NCBI GenBank assembly: GCA_004369045.1 | Contig: ML213523.1 | Coordinates: forward strand, 488,198-551,672 | DNA length: 63,475 nt | Direction of reading: 5' to 3' | Origin: Heliocybe sulcata | Taxonomy: Eukaryota > Basidiomycota > Agaricomycetes > Gloeophyllales > Gloeophyllaceae | In this document: piece after piece, positions 45,703 to 57,780 of the stretch | How positions within the stretch are numbered: position 1 is the first letter of the stretch | Layout of the letters: each line of letters begins with the position of its first letter | Program-made: the position numbers and the translations under genes | The notes under the pieces: generated by a model | Databases searched by the model: none | The model's input: only the letters and a program-made list of their open reading frames with translations | What the model was told of the DNA's origin: nothing

Positions 45703-48106
45703 ATGCCCGCCCCCGCGCCGCCGTTCAGCCCGCAATGGCCCGCGCTCTATCTCTACCCCCTCAACGAGTCCTTTGCCCCGAAACACATCTCCCTCGCCAA
45801 CGCCCAGCGCGTCAAGATCGGCCGCCAGACCAACGCCAAGACCGTCCCCGCAGAGCGCAACGGTTACTTTGACTCGAAAGTCCTGAGCAGGCAGCACGCG
45901 GAGGTGTGGGAGGAGGGCGGGAAAGTGAGTGCCTGGGCGTCGAGCGGGGAGGAGGGAGATGCTCATGCTCACTTGCGGGTAGATCTTCATCAAGGACGTG
46001 AAGAGCTCCAACGGGACCTTTATCAACAGCGAGCGGCTGAGCGGGGAGGGCCTTGAGTCGGAGCCCTTCGAGCTCAAGACGGATGACATCGTCGTACGTC
46101 CCTCATCTCTCTCCATCTCTAATACTCCTTATCACTCCTCCCCTCTCTAGGAATTCGGCATCGACATCGTCGGGGAAGACAACAAGACGATCATCCACCA
46201 CAAAGTCGCCGCGCGCGTGTGGTGCGTCACGAGCGAGGCGGACCTGCAGGCCGCCCAGCGCGCCGAGCAGGGCGGGCCCGGGTTCGTGAGCACCGCCAGC
46301 GCGCCCTCGGGCTCCGGCTCTGGCGGGCCGTTCAACTTTGGCGCCGGCGCCCAGGCGGCGCAGCGCCGCCCGACCATGCAGCAGGGTATCTCCGGCATGG
46401 GCGGGCTCGGCGGGAGCATGCGCCCCCCGGGCAAGAGCGGGCTCACGTTTGATCATATTCTTAGCCGGCTGCAGAGTGAGCTGCAGAAGAGCAGGGATAC
46501 GGGGAGTGAGCTGCATTCGTTGAGTGATGCGATGAATAATGTGCAGGATACATTGGGCGGGGCTGCGGTACGTCGTGCCTCGTCTATCTAAGTTTTCGAG
46601 ATCTGATAATATACAATAGGCACCGGTCCCCCCACATCCCCAGTCCCTCCCTCCCGTCCGCGCCGCGTCCGAGCCGTCCTCCATGAACGAACAACAAGCC
46701 CCCGTGCAATCGCTGCGCGAACTGCAAGCCCAGCTGCAAGAGACGCAGAGCTCGATCGCGGGGCACGTCGACAAGATGCGCACGCTCGAGAGTATGCTGG
46801 CGGAGCACGAGGCGATCAAGCACGAGATCTCGGCGCTGCGTGAGCTCCTGGAGGACCGGAAACACGAGCAGCAGGACCACCGAGATGACGACGACGCGGC
46901 GAGTATTAGGAGTGTGGATACGATACGAGGTGCGCGGGAGTTGGAGAGGGTGGAGGAGGAAGATGAGGATCAGTTGCAGCAGGAGGAGGACGATGAGGAG
47001 CGGCGGAGGAGGCGGGAGGAGCTGGGTCGTCCGAGGACGCCGGAGCCGACGGGCGTGCATTATGACGAGGAGGATGTGCACCAGGACCGCCGGGCGCTGT
47101 CGCCTTCGAGACGGAATCAGGTTACCATTCCGGATCATCTGACAGAGCGGCTTACGACGCTGTCGAACCAGCTCGAGTCGGCGCTTGAGCTGTCGAGATC
47201 GCTGCAGGCTCAGCATGTCGCTGCGCAGACGACGATTTCGGTGTTGGAGTCGAAGGTGTCGGCTCTGGAGGTGACGATCCAGTCGACGCAGGATGCGGTG
47301 CGGGCGCAGAGGCAGGCTGAGGTGGCGCGGGAGGACCCGTCGCGGGAGCGGGAGTCGCTGACGGCGTTTTTGAACGAGTGGAAGAAGAGCGTGGAGGGGC
47401 AGTGGAGCGGCGTGCAGGAGGAGTGGCATCAGGAGCGGGAGCGGCTAAGGAAAGCGAGGGAGGAGTTTGAGAGCAGGGCGAAGGTGGTGGAGGAGAAGGT
47501 GGGGTCGGCGGTGAGTCGGGTGGACGGAGGGCTGGCGAAGATGCAGTTCCAGGTTGCGCAGGGTTTGGGGACGAATGGGGAGGCGAGGGTTAGTGGAGGG
47601 GGACTTGTTACGCCGCCGAGTCCGCGGAGTTTGTCGTCGGACTCGATACGGTCGAGGCAGCGCCGGAAACGGGCGGGGAGCTCGCGGGGGCGGTCGAGAT
47701 CGCGGTCGCATTCGAGGACGCGGAATGGGACGACCGGGTCAACCTCGTCCGATTCAGTAGCGGAGGGGGAGAGCGACATTCCCCGGGCGATGTCCTCACC
47801 CAAGTCGAGGCCGCGATCGCCGTGGATTTCGGATGATTCGAGCGATTCGGAGCCTGCGGATAAGGGGAAGGGGCAGTACCCGCCGACGCCCGAGTCGTCG
47901 ACGCTGCTGCAGCGGCCTGCGCCGGAGAAACACGCGCCGCCCCAGTCGAAGTGGCAGTCTGATGTGGTGAGTGTTGGTGGTTTTTGCTTTGGTTGGATGG
48001 GGCTGATTGTGGATGGCAGCATTTTACGCAGTTGTCGACGGCTGCTGGGGTGCTGATTCTGAGCGTGGCGGCTGCGGCTGTTATTTGGAGAGTGAAGCCG
48101 GAGTGA
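45703..48106 (+). CDS. FHA-domain tail-anchored coiled-coil protein (SLMAP/Far9-like)
   Basis: Five exons. The N-terminus carries an FHA domain in three exons: [51 protein letters not shown] and [13 protein letters not shown], with the Gly-Arg, Ser-x-x-His and Ser-Asn-Gly-Thr phosphothreonine-binding residues all present. A Gly/Pro linker, [15 protein letters not shown], and a long coiled coil follow, then a Ser/Arg-rich tail. The last exon (from about 48020) is a C-terminal membrane anchor ([15 protein letters not shown]) ending RVKPE. FHA, coiled coil and tail anchor in that order match SLMAP and fungal Far9/Vps64/PRO45-type STRIPAK subunits, which hold the phosphatase complex at the ER or nuclear envelope. 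The start is the ATG before PAPAPPFSP. Confidence 0.82.
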
Positions 48107-48856
48107 AGTATACCTGTTGATGTGCGCTCGTTGTTCTTTGCATGTTTTTGTTTAATCGTATTCCACCGTGGTCGCTCGTTTATGTTTAAAATTATTCGGT
48201 CTGTAGTCTGCAGTCATGCCCCGTTGTCGTTGCCTAATTAATGAATGTCATGAAGGATCGTGCCTTGGACCAATCGGCGTGCACTGTCGCGGACATGGTC
48301 GGGTAAAGCTTTGGTGTCTACCGATCTCAATGAACGGTGTGAGGTCATAGCGGAGGTTTTGAAATGTCCTGACATTTCTTTGACAGACCATCAGACAGAC
48401 TTATTGCAGGAAGGTCTAATATATTATATGGAGATTATTGAGATAATCAGTGGTATCTTTGTTCGTCTTTGCCACTATTGACCGCAGTCGGGACTTCAAG
48501 CTTCAGCCAGAGCAGAACGAGGCAGAACGTCGCAGGCGGAAAATATCGAGAAACAAACGCACCGATCTTGATCGAGCTATGTTGGATGAATTGACCGGCT
48601 ATTTTGTGCGGAACGCGATATTTCATCCTCGCGCGGATGGGTCCGTTTCCGAGCAGGTACGTCCTGTCAAGCTTTCAAGTGAGTGGATACAGAGTCTGAC
48701 CAATATCATTCTGAAACGCAGGGTAAGACATATCTCATCATTGATGCGTTGGTACCTTCCTCGATGGCGGAATATCAAAACCGGAGGATGCGAGGGTGAT
48801 GGTCTTCCCTCCTTCGCACCGCTCTCCCTCGCCACACCGCTCTCCCTCGCACCACC
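48107..48856. other. Intergenic, no gene firmly seen
   Basis: A plus-strand frame (48450-48914) runs into the next gene's leader and has no recognised domain. Words at 48380-48660 (an AERRRRKISRNKR segment, TGYFVRNAIFHP) might be a fragment of a decayed gene. Confidence 0.4.
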
Positions 48857-50444
48857 ATGCCCGCCATTAGCTCGTCGAGCCTCGCCACCGGCATGGGTGG
48901 AAGCGAACACATGATGTTCCCCTCTACAGGGCGGCAGATCCTCGCCGCCTTCATCCACTTCATGGGCGTGTCCATTCTCGCGCACTGCTTGTCCCGCCGC
49001 ATCAATATGGAGCACCTCACCTCCTGGAGCGGCTTCGCGCAGCTCTCGTGGCCGCGCGCGCTCATCATGCTCGTGTTTCTCGATTCGTGGCTGTTCATCT
49101 TCACCAGTGAGTGGTTTCGAGATTATTTGGCGGGTAGAGGGACTGATTTAGTAGGCGGTATGATAATTTTCGGAGCGGGGATGGAGTTGAACAAGACGGT
49201 GTGCGCTTTGGGCATCGATATCTGTATCGCCTTCTACGCGACATCCAAAGTGTTCATCTACTGGTTCCTGAGTAGGTTGCGCCGTTCATGTCAGCGGGTG
49301 GATCTGACATTACCCCGGCAGTCGAGAAGGTCTTCTTGGTCTGGTCACCCGGCGCGGGCGCGAAGAGACTCCAGTCCAAGGTCTACATCGGCTGTTTGGC
49401 CATGCTGTCGCTCTACAGCGTCGTCGTCGTCGTCATCGTACTCGGTGAGTGTCTGCAAATATTGGTCTCCTCAGCTCTAACGCGCACCTGCAGGCCGAGT
49501 CTCTCTCTTCCGCGAAGATGGTGCTTGCACCGTCGGGCTCCAGCCACACGCCTCTGCCACCCTCGTCGCCTACGATCTGTACGTACCATTCCTGACCTTC
49601 CCCGTCCCTTGTCTCATCTGCCCAGCTTCATCAACCTCGTCCTCAACGCCCTCTTCCTCTACCCTCTCATCCGCAGCCGCCACATGAACCCCTCCATCAA
49701 ACGCGTCGCCTCCCGCACACTCCTGTAAGCCCCTCCCCTACCTCCCCTTCTCGTGCCCGCTAACAACCCCGCAGCGCCTCCATCGTCGCGCTCACCACCT
49801 CCACCGTCAACATGCTCATCCTCACCCTCATGCACGGCAAGCAGCTCGGCTGGGTCTGCCTCGGCAGCTGCGGCACCGACGTCGTCATCAACGCGCTCGT
49901 GCTCTTCTGGGTCACCGGCGGCGCTGGCTCCGGGTCCTCAGGCAACCTCTCCGCCCCGCCCGTGAAGCCGCCTTTGTCCCCCATGTCGCCCATGTCAGGG
50001 CGGGACAACAAAATGAACTCCCCGCGCCTGCCGGGCGGCGGGTTCGACTATCTCCCGTCCGGGCACGAGACGCACGTGCCGTCGCCCAGCAACCTTGCGT
50101 TCATGGCGCACCAGGCCCAGGAGCCGCGGCGGGTGTACATGGCGACGCGGTCCAAGTCTCGTCTGGGGGGTATCCTGGATTTCTTTCGACGAAGCCGCGC
50201 GCATAGGGAGGAACACAGTCTACAGGTGCGTTTCAGTTGTATTCAGTCCATCGTCGTGTTCTGCTCGCTGACTTTCGCGGTCTGACAGGTCCACGTGACT
50301 ACTTTCAGAGAAGTCGATATGCCTCCGGCCCAGGCGACGCAGATGACTATAGACGAGATGGACTCGCCCAAGCAACCGGCTGACAAGGATATTGTTGCCG
50401 AGGAGCACGTCGTCGCGTTACACCCTGAGCCCGCCACCCCGTGA
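48857..50444 (+). CDS. Seven-helix-like membrane protein with long cytoplasmic tail
   Basis: Seven exons with short introns. The first exon has RQILAAFIHFMGVSILAHCL and ALIMLVFLDSWLFIFT. Next are GMELNKTVCALGIDICIAFY and VFIYWFL, then VYIGCLAMLSLYSVVVVVIVLG, a small loop exon with a single Cys (REDGACTVGLQ), FINLVLNALFLYPLIRSRH, and a last membrane exon ASIVALTTSTVNMLILTLMH, with CLGSCGTDVVINALVLFWV as a further helix. The tail is Pro/Ser rich with FDYLPSGHE and a basic RSKSRLGGILDFFRRSR. Six to seven helices with a cytosolic C-terminus resemble the unnamed basidiomycete 7TM families. The function is unknown. Confidence 0.75.
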
Positions 50445-51910
50445 GCTAGTATTCGCGATTGCTTTATCTATCATTAAAATTGGACAGTGTTAATATGCCA
50501 CGCTCGCTTGCTTAGTGTATATATGTACATACGTAATTTATGCGCTCCTTTGCTGCAAGGCATTATCCTCATAGTCGCTAGTCCACTCCCCAGCTGGATA
50601 TTTGAGCGGTGAATCCAAAGTCAGTAACACACCGGTCAATTAATGCTGCAAAACTCGAATAATGAAAAGAGAACCTCTTGCTACGATCGTCCATGCCATT
50701 GCCATCTTGAGCGGTAATACGCAGCCCCGATCTGCATGCGTTTCATCTTGTGCTCGGGCAACTTTACTATGCCATTTTCCAGTGGCGAGAAGGATCCTCA
50801 TTCACGCGAGTAGTCTCTGGAGGTGCTAGTGGAAAGCGAAGCATTCTCTGTCAAACCGTTCTCGGTGGTATCCTAACTCGACGGTACATGCTGTCTCCAG
50901 TAAGAATGCCGGGCCAATGGTTGTGTATAAGGTAAGGCGCTCGTATTAGGCGCCGGTCCAAGCACCTTTGCCGTCACTGTGCCGCCCTGACCTGGTACTC
51001 CACATCATCTTCTCTGGTGTACATCGGCATCTACGCGACTTATTATAAAAAACTTCGCGGTCAATTGCGCTCTGCTTCCAGTCATCTCGTACATTCCGGC
51101 ACCGCTCGAGTCAGCCCAGCTCATGTTCTTCCCGCAAGCACAATGCAACATTGCTAGTCGCCAATTGAGAGGACTATCCGCTCTAACTCCTGGCTTGCCA
51201 CGACGAAGGGGTGTTCCCTGCTCATAAGCCTGTCTCGACAAGGTCAAGAACTAGTGAAGTCGCACGATTATCGTACCCGGGAGTTTACAAGCGTATTTAA
51301 CACGTACAAGTCGTACGCAGCCGAAGGACATCTTCAGCTAATGCAGACGCGACAGCGGAGTTTTAAATAATCACGAGTTGCAACGTGGCATCCAACCGCG
51401 TCTCGGGGGTCACGTTGCCCGGACTGCAGCAAGCTACGGAGCCACCATAAGCACTTAAGCTACATTAGTCTGCTGTCTCCTATCCTGATATCTTGCGATT
51501 GGGAAGCTCTGTATGCTGAAGCTCCAGTATGGAGGACGATCCATCTGGCTAGTCCTAAGCCCGGCTCTGGCGCCGTGCTCAGTACTCAAGTATCCCGTGC
51601 CACACAACCACTGTCCGCGATGACGGGTCGTCTGAGCCTGGCTGCTCATACAACGAAATCGAATACCATGTGACTCCTGTCTCACCCTGCGCGAGATCTC
51701 CGAGCTTACGGTTCAATCCTTTATCGCAGTGCACTGGGATTGCAGTCGCGTATGGCCATGACCAGCACTGTACTTCTCTCCTTGCGGACGACGTGCTTAT
51801 CTTAGCATTCTATCTAGGACTCGGCAACCTACGCTTCTCACACGATTGTCACTGCTCCAAGGACTACTCATAATACGTCCAATACATTGCGTGGACACGG
51901 CAGCGGCTCG
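50445..51910. other. Gene-poor interval with a dispersed repeat
   Basis: No intact gene was supported. 50690-51010 is the second copy of the dispersed repeat, and just after it a frame reads SGVYIGIYATYYKKLRGQL, so copy 2 extends a little further than copy 1. Confidence 0.45.
50690..51010 (+). repeat. Dispersed repeat, copy 2 (decayed gene fragment)
   Basis: Direct-strand partner of 44830-45230. Stops and indels occur relative to copy 1, so neither is a working gene. Confidence 0.8.
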
Positions 51911-52885
51911 TTAATCTCCAAGACACCCAGTGTAGTAGAGCCAATAGTGGAAGTTCTCGAACACGTCGAGAAAGGTGGGCAAAAGACGATCTCCCCACTC
52001 CTCTTCATATCCTGGCGGCCCCACGGTCAAACGCCGCGCTTTGCAGTACTCCCAGTAGTCCGGGTACCATCCTGACTGGTGCCAATCAATAATACACACC
52101 AGACGCGAAGGCTGTCCATCATGCGCAGGCGGCGAGACGATAATGTTGGTCTTGTCGAGGTCCCCATGTATGAAAACGATTCGAGCGTCGTCCGGGAGCT
52201 TCTCGCGGACAGGATCCGGGTCCTCTGGGAATGGGTCGTGCGGGTGGGGATAGAACGCGAAGAACTCGTGCAGATCGAAGACGGAAGAGAACGGTCCTGC
52301 CCCACGGGACTCGAAGAACGTGTCCCGCAGACGTTGGCGACCGACATGTCCTGCACACAAGTTTTCGGTGTGCGTGCGGATACAAAGAGGGCCAGTGTAC
52401 TCACCTATGAACGTATCTGAGGGGTTCTGCCGCAAGCTACGCAAGCCCTGCATAGCGGCTCGGAGATCATGACATATTGACGTCTTGTCGGCGTCGCAGA
52501 GATCGTCCCAGCAATCCTTCAAGGTCACACCCTGCACCAGTTCCATATACAGGAAGACCGCTTTCCCCTCGTGCCTCCAGCCGTACAGCTCCGGTACGGG
52601 CACGGCACCCTTCAGATAGTGGTGAATCATCCAAAGACACTGTCCTTCGGCGATGCTAGTATTGTAGGCACCGTACTTGACTATGAGGCGCATATCTGGG
52701 AAGAAGACCGGCGGAGGACGGTGCTCCAGTGGGCAGAATATGCCATCGGGTGATTGTCGTATCGCCTCAGCGCGGACTTGAGCGATGGATGGCAGAGCAG
52801 CATACTTGGCGAAGAAAGAGGAGTCGGTAAAGTCTACGTGCGTTTTCTGAGGTAGAGCGGACGGGTCCACCCAGTCTGATGACAT
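51911..52885 (-). CDS. APH-family phosphotransferase (kinase-like)
   Basis: Two exons with a 55-65 nt intron near 52340-52405 (GTGAGT to GTGCAG). The reading frame also stays open through the intron, so splicing is inferred from the signals. The N-terminal lobe has RLIVKYG (likely ATP-binding Lys) and ELVQGVTLKDCW. The C-terminal lobe has IVFIHGDLDKTNIIV, the Brenner HGDxxxxN catalytic loop, and CIIDWHQSGWYPDYWEYCK, the metal-binding Asp with the usual W-x-x-x-x-x-W-E pattern. Such fungal proteins are abundant; the substrate is unknown. Start chosen at ATG 52885 (MSSDWVDPSALP), not the upstream in-frame TTG. Confidence 0.82.
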   Translation of the reverse strand: MSSDWVDPSALPQKTHVDFTDSSFFAKYAALPSIAQVRAEAIRQSPDGIFCPLEHRPPPVFFPDMRLIVKYGAYNTSIAEGQCLWMIHHYLKGAVPVPELYGWRHEGKAVFLYMELVQGVTLKDCWDDLCDADKTSICHDLRAAMQGLRSLRQNPSDTFIGEYTGPLCIRTHTENLCAGHVGRQRLRDTFFESRGAGPFSSVFDLHEFFAFYPHPHDPFPEDPDPVREKLPDDARIVFIHGDLDKTNIIVSPPAHDGQPSRLVCIIDWHQSGWYPDYWEYCKARRLTVGPPGYEEEWGDRLLPTFLDVFENFHYWLYYTGCLGD

Positions 52886-53097
52886 AGTACGACCTGGAGC
52901 CTGAGGCCTGAGGTTCAACGTGTCTTGTGCAAAGTGTGGCTGGTGTGGCTGGCAGTGAGACCAGACAGGAGGTGACGGGTGTGGCGGGCGTGGGAACTGA
53001 GAGTGTGGCGGCGGCTAACTGCTGGGAGGAGAAGGTATGCGTTGTCCGCTATCATCTGAATAAAGAAAAACTTACCTGATACCTAAAGGCCTAAACA
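52886..53097. other. Short divergent spacer
   Basis: 212 bp upstream of the phosphotransferase. Nothing coding was seen. Confidence 0.45.
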
Positions 53098-54411
53098 TTG
53101 GAGCCGGTCATACCCTATTTGCCGACACCCTCCGCACTAAAAGTGAGCAGACCAGGCTCCAGCCACGCAAACGACTACAACTCCTGGTTCAAGATGGTGC
53201 AGTTCTCCACCGCGGTCCTTCCTCCCCAGGAGGCTCTGCGGCATTGCGGTGCACGGCCACAGATGACGCAACACTGTTGGACATCCTTTCCAATATCATG
53301 GGTCCTTCAGTTCAGTCAACGTAAGCTACGACCACTACCATGCTTGCACGCAAGCATGAGCCCGTTGCCGAGACTCTATCATCCCCACCGGTACTACATG
53401 ACCCACAGCTGCCCTGGCTGGCGAACCGCACCCTGGCCGACTACGAGTTCAATACTGTCAGCCCCACGGACATGTTCCTCACAGCAGGACTCACCACTCA
53501 CGTGAGCCAACACCTATCATGTTCCGCGCACCGGTCGCTGCTCGGTAACACCTCCCCGCATCTCTCCGCCTGCCGACGAAGGAGACGACAATGACTGTAC
53601 GCCTCCTGCACGGACAGCAAGTAACTGTGATCTCTGACGCCGAGGACGAAGCTTCGCAAGGCCGTTGCACCCATCCCTATGTCCCGTCACTCGGTAACGC
53701 CACGCGGTGTCTCTCAGACTATCGACGACGGAAACGATGACTGTGACGTACTCTCTGCACAAAACCACAGCACAATTGTGATCTTCGACGACGAGGGCGA
53801 GCCATCTGCAAAGCCGTACGCGAGCGGGAAGACCTAGCATATCCCAGCGTCGCGGTCGCACCTACCAAGTGCAGGTCGCAGGAATGATACTCGGCTCTTT
53901 TCCTCTGCACCTCACCTTAGCTCTTGCCCTTTTAGGTGTCCTCCTCCCATGTTCGCCTCGACCGACGAGTGTGAGGCCAGGATCCGGTCCTTCGAATGTC
54001 GCTGGATCGCGGGCCTACACCGGCGACGAGGCTCAGCGGGACCTGGAGCTCCAACGCCATACCGTGTGCCCAAAGCTCAAGCCCAACACGCGCCCGATAC
54101 GCAAGAACAGCAAAGGCCAGAAGTGCGCATCCGACGACGGCGATGAGGACTACGCGCCTGAGCAGACGGAGAGAAACGGAAAGCAAAGGAAGACGGCGAC
54201 CGAGGTACCGCACACTTGTACTAGCACTGAGCTTCGACGTGATGGATCACAGCTTGTCCGACGACGAGCCCGCGTGACCAGGCTGACACAGTCAAGCGGC
54301 AACCACGTCGCCTCTTCATCCACCGTGCAGCTTGACGACCTTGAGCCGGAGGTCGACCGCGCCCAGTTTGACGAGGACGACAAGGATCTCGACGGAATCA
54401 TCGACGGATGA
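53098..54411 (+). pseudogene. C2H2 zinc-finger gene, copy 1 (broken)
   Basis: Recognised through its intact relative at 58762-60664. Pieces in order: EPVAETLSSPPVLHDPQLPW and ANRTLADYEFNTVSPTDMFL near 53357-53480, then a shifted frame for the Ser/Pro-rich middle, then [35 protein letters not shown] and VQLDDLEPEVDRAQFDEDD near 54020-54390. It stops at 54411 before any zinc-finger codon. The two fingers are lost, and at least two frame changes separate the pieces. It is the most decayed of the three tandem copies. Confidence 0.8.
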
Positions 54412-55506
54412 GAGGGCAATTGGTCGCTCGGCATATGCGACGGAGGTAGCCGCAAGCGAGGCTCGCAGAAGGCTTGCTGCGATGGTATGCATACGTACCT
54501 TCGAGGATTTGCGTCTCTCGGTCGGAATGAGAGCGATGATTGGATTGAAATGAGCCATCGCGGTAAGACAGTCGGCCCAGATGCTGGTTGTACCTACGAG
54601 GAAGGTCTCGAACACAAAACGAAGGTGATATCTGCGCAGACGTAAGGGCGATACGCGCGACTTGTGGGTGCCTATGGGTCCATAGACTTGAACGAAGACC
54701 TAACAAAGTCCGCGCCGAGTTCTAGTCAAGTGACCGTGATGGGAATCATTGAGCATGTTAGTTGCGTACAAGAGATGTTATGTTAATGGCGCACCTCATA
54801 TTCAGACACATTGGTGGGCGGTTTCTTAGTTTCTAGCAGAGCCCAGCTCCCAATGCAGTCAGTTGGTCCCAGTTTGTCGATCTCGGTGCTTGCTTGCCAT
54901 TGTGCAGTACGGCGTCGACATTTGCAACGCGCCTCGTTTCTGGTGGCCAAGACCGCTTGCACTGCATTTTGTAATTGCCCTAAATGGGTTTCGGCGCTAA
55001 TCATAGAGATGTGGCGAGCACCGTTAGACATGTTATACGAGCGGGGCGTCGTCTACGGTTAGGATTTTTTGAATCATCATAAGCAATAGGGTATCAAATA
55101 GACTGGAGGAAGAATACCTCGCAGGATGGAACAACGGGGCGATCGACCGGCACAGCTGTGCCGTGGCGAAATGTCAACGTGCAGGAACACCTTCCTAACA
55201 CTTTGACATCGGACTCACAAACCATCCTTTGTGATGCCCACCAGGCGTAAAGCCACCTTAAATCCCCCTTCAACCCTAACAACACCCCCAGCTCGGAGGA
55301 ATTGTCAACTGCGAATCTCTTCCAGCCCGGTATATATCTCCCTTTGCGCATTAGACCCACTGGATCAACAACGCTCGATCAATATCGTCTTGAAGCCACA
55401 CCCCCGAACATGCTCGCCACGACCCTGCACGAGCCGTACTCCTACTAGAGGACGTCTCGAACAAATCCCAATGTTGGCAACGATGTCTGAGTCAACTTAG
55501 ACAACA
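54412..55506. other. Spacer with the duplicated 5' flank
   Basis: 54800-55500 matches 58000-58750 (5' flank of copies 2 and 3). Shared words include gatgtggcgagcaccgttagacatgttata and cgatcgaccggcacagctgtgccgtggcgaa in short pieces. 54412-54800 is unique and without a supportable gene. Confidence 0.6.
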
Positions 55507-57780
55507 ATGTCCGAGTCCACTTCACACAACAATACACCGACATTGCAAGCTGCAGACGACACCTTGATGCCACTGAACGATAAAACTGACACGGGCAACG
55601 TCTGGCCATGGATCGAACGGGAAGAGGACGAGGTATGCATCGTTCGATATATGAGGAATGAATATAAACTTACGAGCCAGTCTAAACCTTTATGGCGACG
55701 CTCGTCTAGAACTCCATCGTCGCGTCCCAAGGACCAGGTGTGACCGATGCGACCACAGCTGACTCTTGGGACGCCTTGGAGGAGTTCTACACTGCGGACA
55801 TTCCCCCTCCAGCAGACACCGCGCCAAATGTACTACAGCAGGGGCCTACGGACAGCACCGCACTGGTTAGGCCGCCCCTCGAATACCACGGGCCATCACA
55901 TGCAGTCGACACGGTCTAACTCCCCTGCCGTACCTGCAGCTCAGGCTGAACCGGTCGCCGAGACTGCATCATTCTCACCTACACCACAGGGACCGCCTCC
56001 GCCCTGGCCGGCAAACCTCACCATGGCCAACTTTGAGTACAGCACGGTCAGTTCTGCCGACGTATTTCTGTATGAGTCGACCAACGAAGCAGTGAAATCT
56101 ACTCACCACTCACACGAGGCAACACTGTTCCGTGCACCCATCCTCACATCCCGACACTCGGTAACACCACCCAGTGTCTCTCCGTCTACCGACGACGAAG
56201 ACAACAATTATGATGTGCTTTCTGTACAAAACAACAACACAACTGTGATCTCCGATGACGAGGACGGAGCTTCTCCAAGGCCGTACGCGGGCGGGAAGAG
56301 CCAGCGTACCCCAGTGGCGCGCTCCCACCCACGAAGCGCAGATGGCAGGAGCGAAACTCGTCTCGTCCATCTAGATGAGTTAGGTCCCTCCTCCCACGTT
56401 GGCGTCGATGCAGAGGAGCGCCAGACGAGGACCTGGTCCTTCAACTGTTGCTCGTCGTCAAGAACGCCCCGCGGATGCGCAGCCGATCGCAACGCCAGGC
56501 CGCGGTCCCTTCACGATCACCGCTCGTCAAGAACATCCTTCAATCGCACAGTGCGTCGCGGCTATATACCGGCGGCAAGGTCTGGCAGACACTCGAGCTC
56601 CACCGCCAGATGTGGTACCCGAAGTCCGACTAAGAGCACGAAGGGCAAGGCAGATAAGGGCAAGAGGCGTGCATCCGACGACGGGGATGACGATTACGCA
56701 CCTGAGACGAAGAGGAACGGAAAGCAGAAGGTGAAGGCGCTCGAGATGCCGCAGCCTGTCCTCGCGTTGAGCTTCGACATAGCGAACTACGACTTTTCTG
56801 ACAACGAGTCGCTCGTGACCTCGATGAAGCAGTCAAGCGGCATCGCCGTCACCTCTTCGTCCGTCATGAAGCTCGAGGACCTCGAGCCGGATGCCGAACA
56901 CGCCCAACTTGACGAGGACCAGGACAGTACTGACGACTACAGTCCGAGCGGCGGAAGTGACGACGAGCAAGGTGGCAGCAGATCATCAAGTGCCAGCGGG
57001 AACGGTAGCCGCAAGCGCAAGATGCCAAAACCCAAGGCCACCGGCGCCGCCACGAAGGAGAAGAAAGAGGAGCCGAAGAAGAACAAGAGGAAGTCTTCTC
57101 CCAAGGCCTCCAAGCCCGCCCTTGAGCCGCTCCAGGTCACCCGCGACGGCATCACCGAGTGAATCTGCCCGCACGACGGCTGTGATCAACGGACCAAGTC
57201 GAAGGGTGGCATGAAGCGCCACCTGCAGTGCAGAGGCCACATGGACCCGGGATGGTTCTGCAAGCGGTGAGACAGGTCGTTTACGCGTGGAGACGCGATC
57301 AACAGGCGTCGCAAAGGGCGAGCGTGCCCCGGGGAGACGCATAGTGCTGAGTGCGATGGGACACATGACCGCTACGACGCGGAGTAGGAGGGCGTCGAGG
57401 AAGAGAGGAGAGGGAGAAGATACCGCGGAGGAGTCCGCAAGGTGGAAGACGAGAGGAGGCATACAGGTTTGGATACTGGCTTCTGTTAGCATTCCTCGAG
57501 TTTGATTTTCTGATGATTCCGCTTACATTTGGTATTACTCGTCACGGCTATCATTTGTGTTTCTGTCTTCCGCTGTTGTTCATTCTTCACACGTATAGTT
57601 TACTTTCCTACTTTGGTCTTCTGGTCGTATAACCTGTGCGTGCTACGGGTTCCTGTCGTATTTTCTCTTAATTAGATCTTCTCTGATTCGAGCTCGAGCT
57701 TCAACTCACCAAACTCAGTCGCTCCAATGGAGACAGAAGGCGGGTGGTACTCTATTTAAACGCATTAACGGGCATCGAGA
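54800..57780. repeat. Tandem unit, copy 2
   Basis: About 3 kb carrying 5' flank, zinc-finger gene and 3' flank. It matches the following unit at 58000-61090, including the 3' words around 57590-57720 versus 60890-61045. The homology outside the gene shows that a whole segment was duplicated, not a processed copy. Confidence 0.85.
55507..57330 (+). pseudogene. C2H2 zinc-finger gene, copy 2 (broken)
   Basis: Exon 1 begins MSESTSHNNTPTLQAADDTL, and the intron start after EREEDE is conserved. In the large exon the frame must shift early ([16 protein letters not shown] follows a short out-of-frame piece) and again before the [20 protein letters not shown] block. The decisive breaks are in the zinc fingers: codon Trp before ICPHDGCDQ is TGA (about 57162), and Cys in the second finger is TGA after FCKR (about 57267). 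The finger core RRHLQC-type His and Cys residues are partly kept (KRHLQCRGH). Both stops lie in a region that is clean in copy 3, so the copy is dead. Confidence 0.85.

Noticed and set aside
46584-47429. 281-codon minus-strand Leu/Arg-rich frame
   Set aside because: Antisense of the coiled-coil exon of the FHA protein; composition is explained by Glu/Arg codons read backwards.
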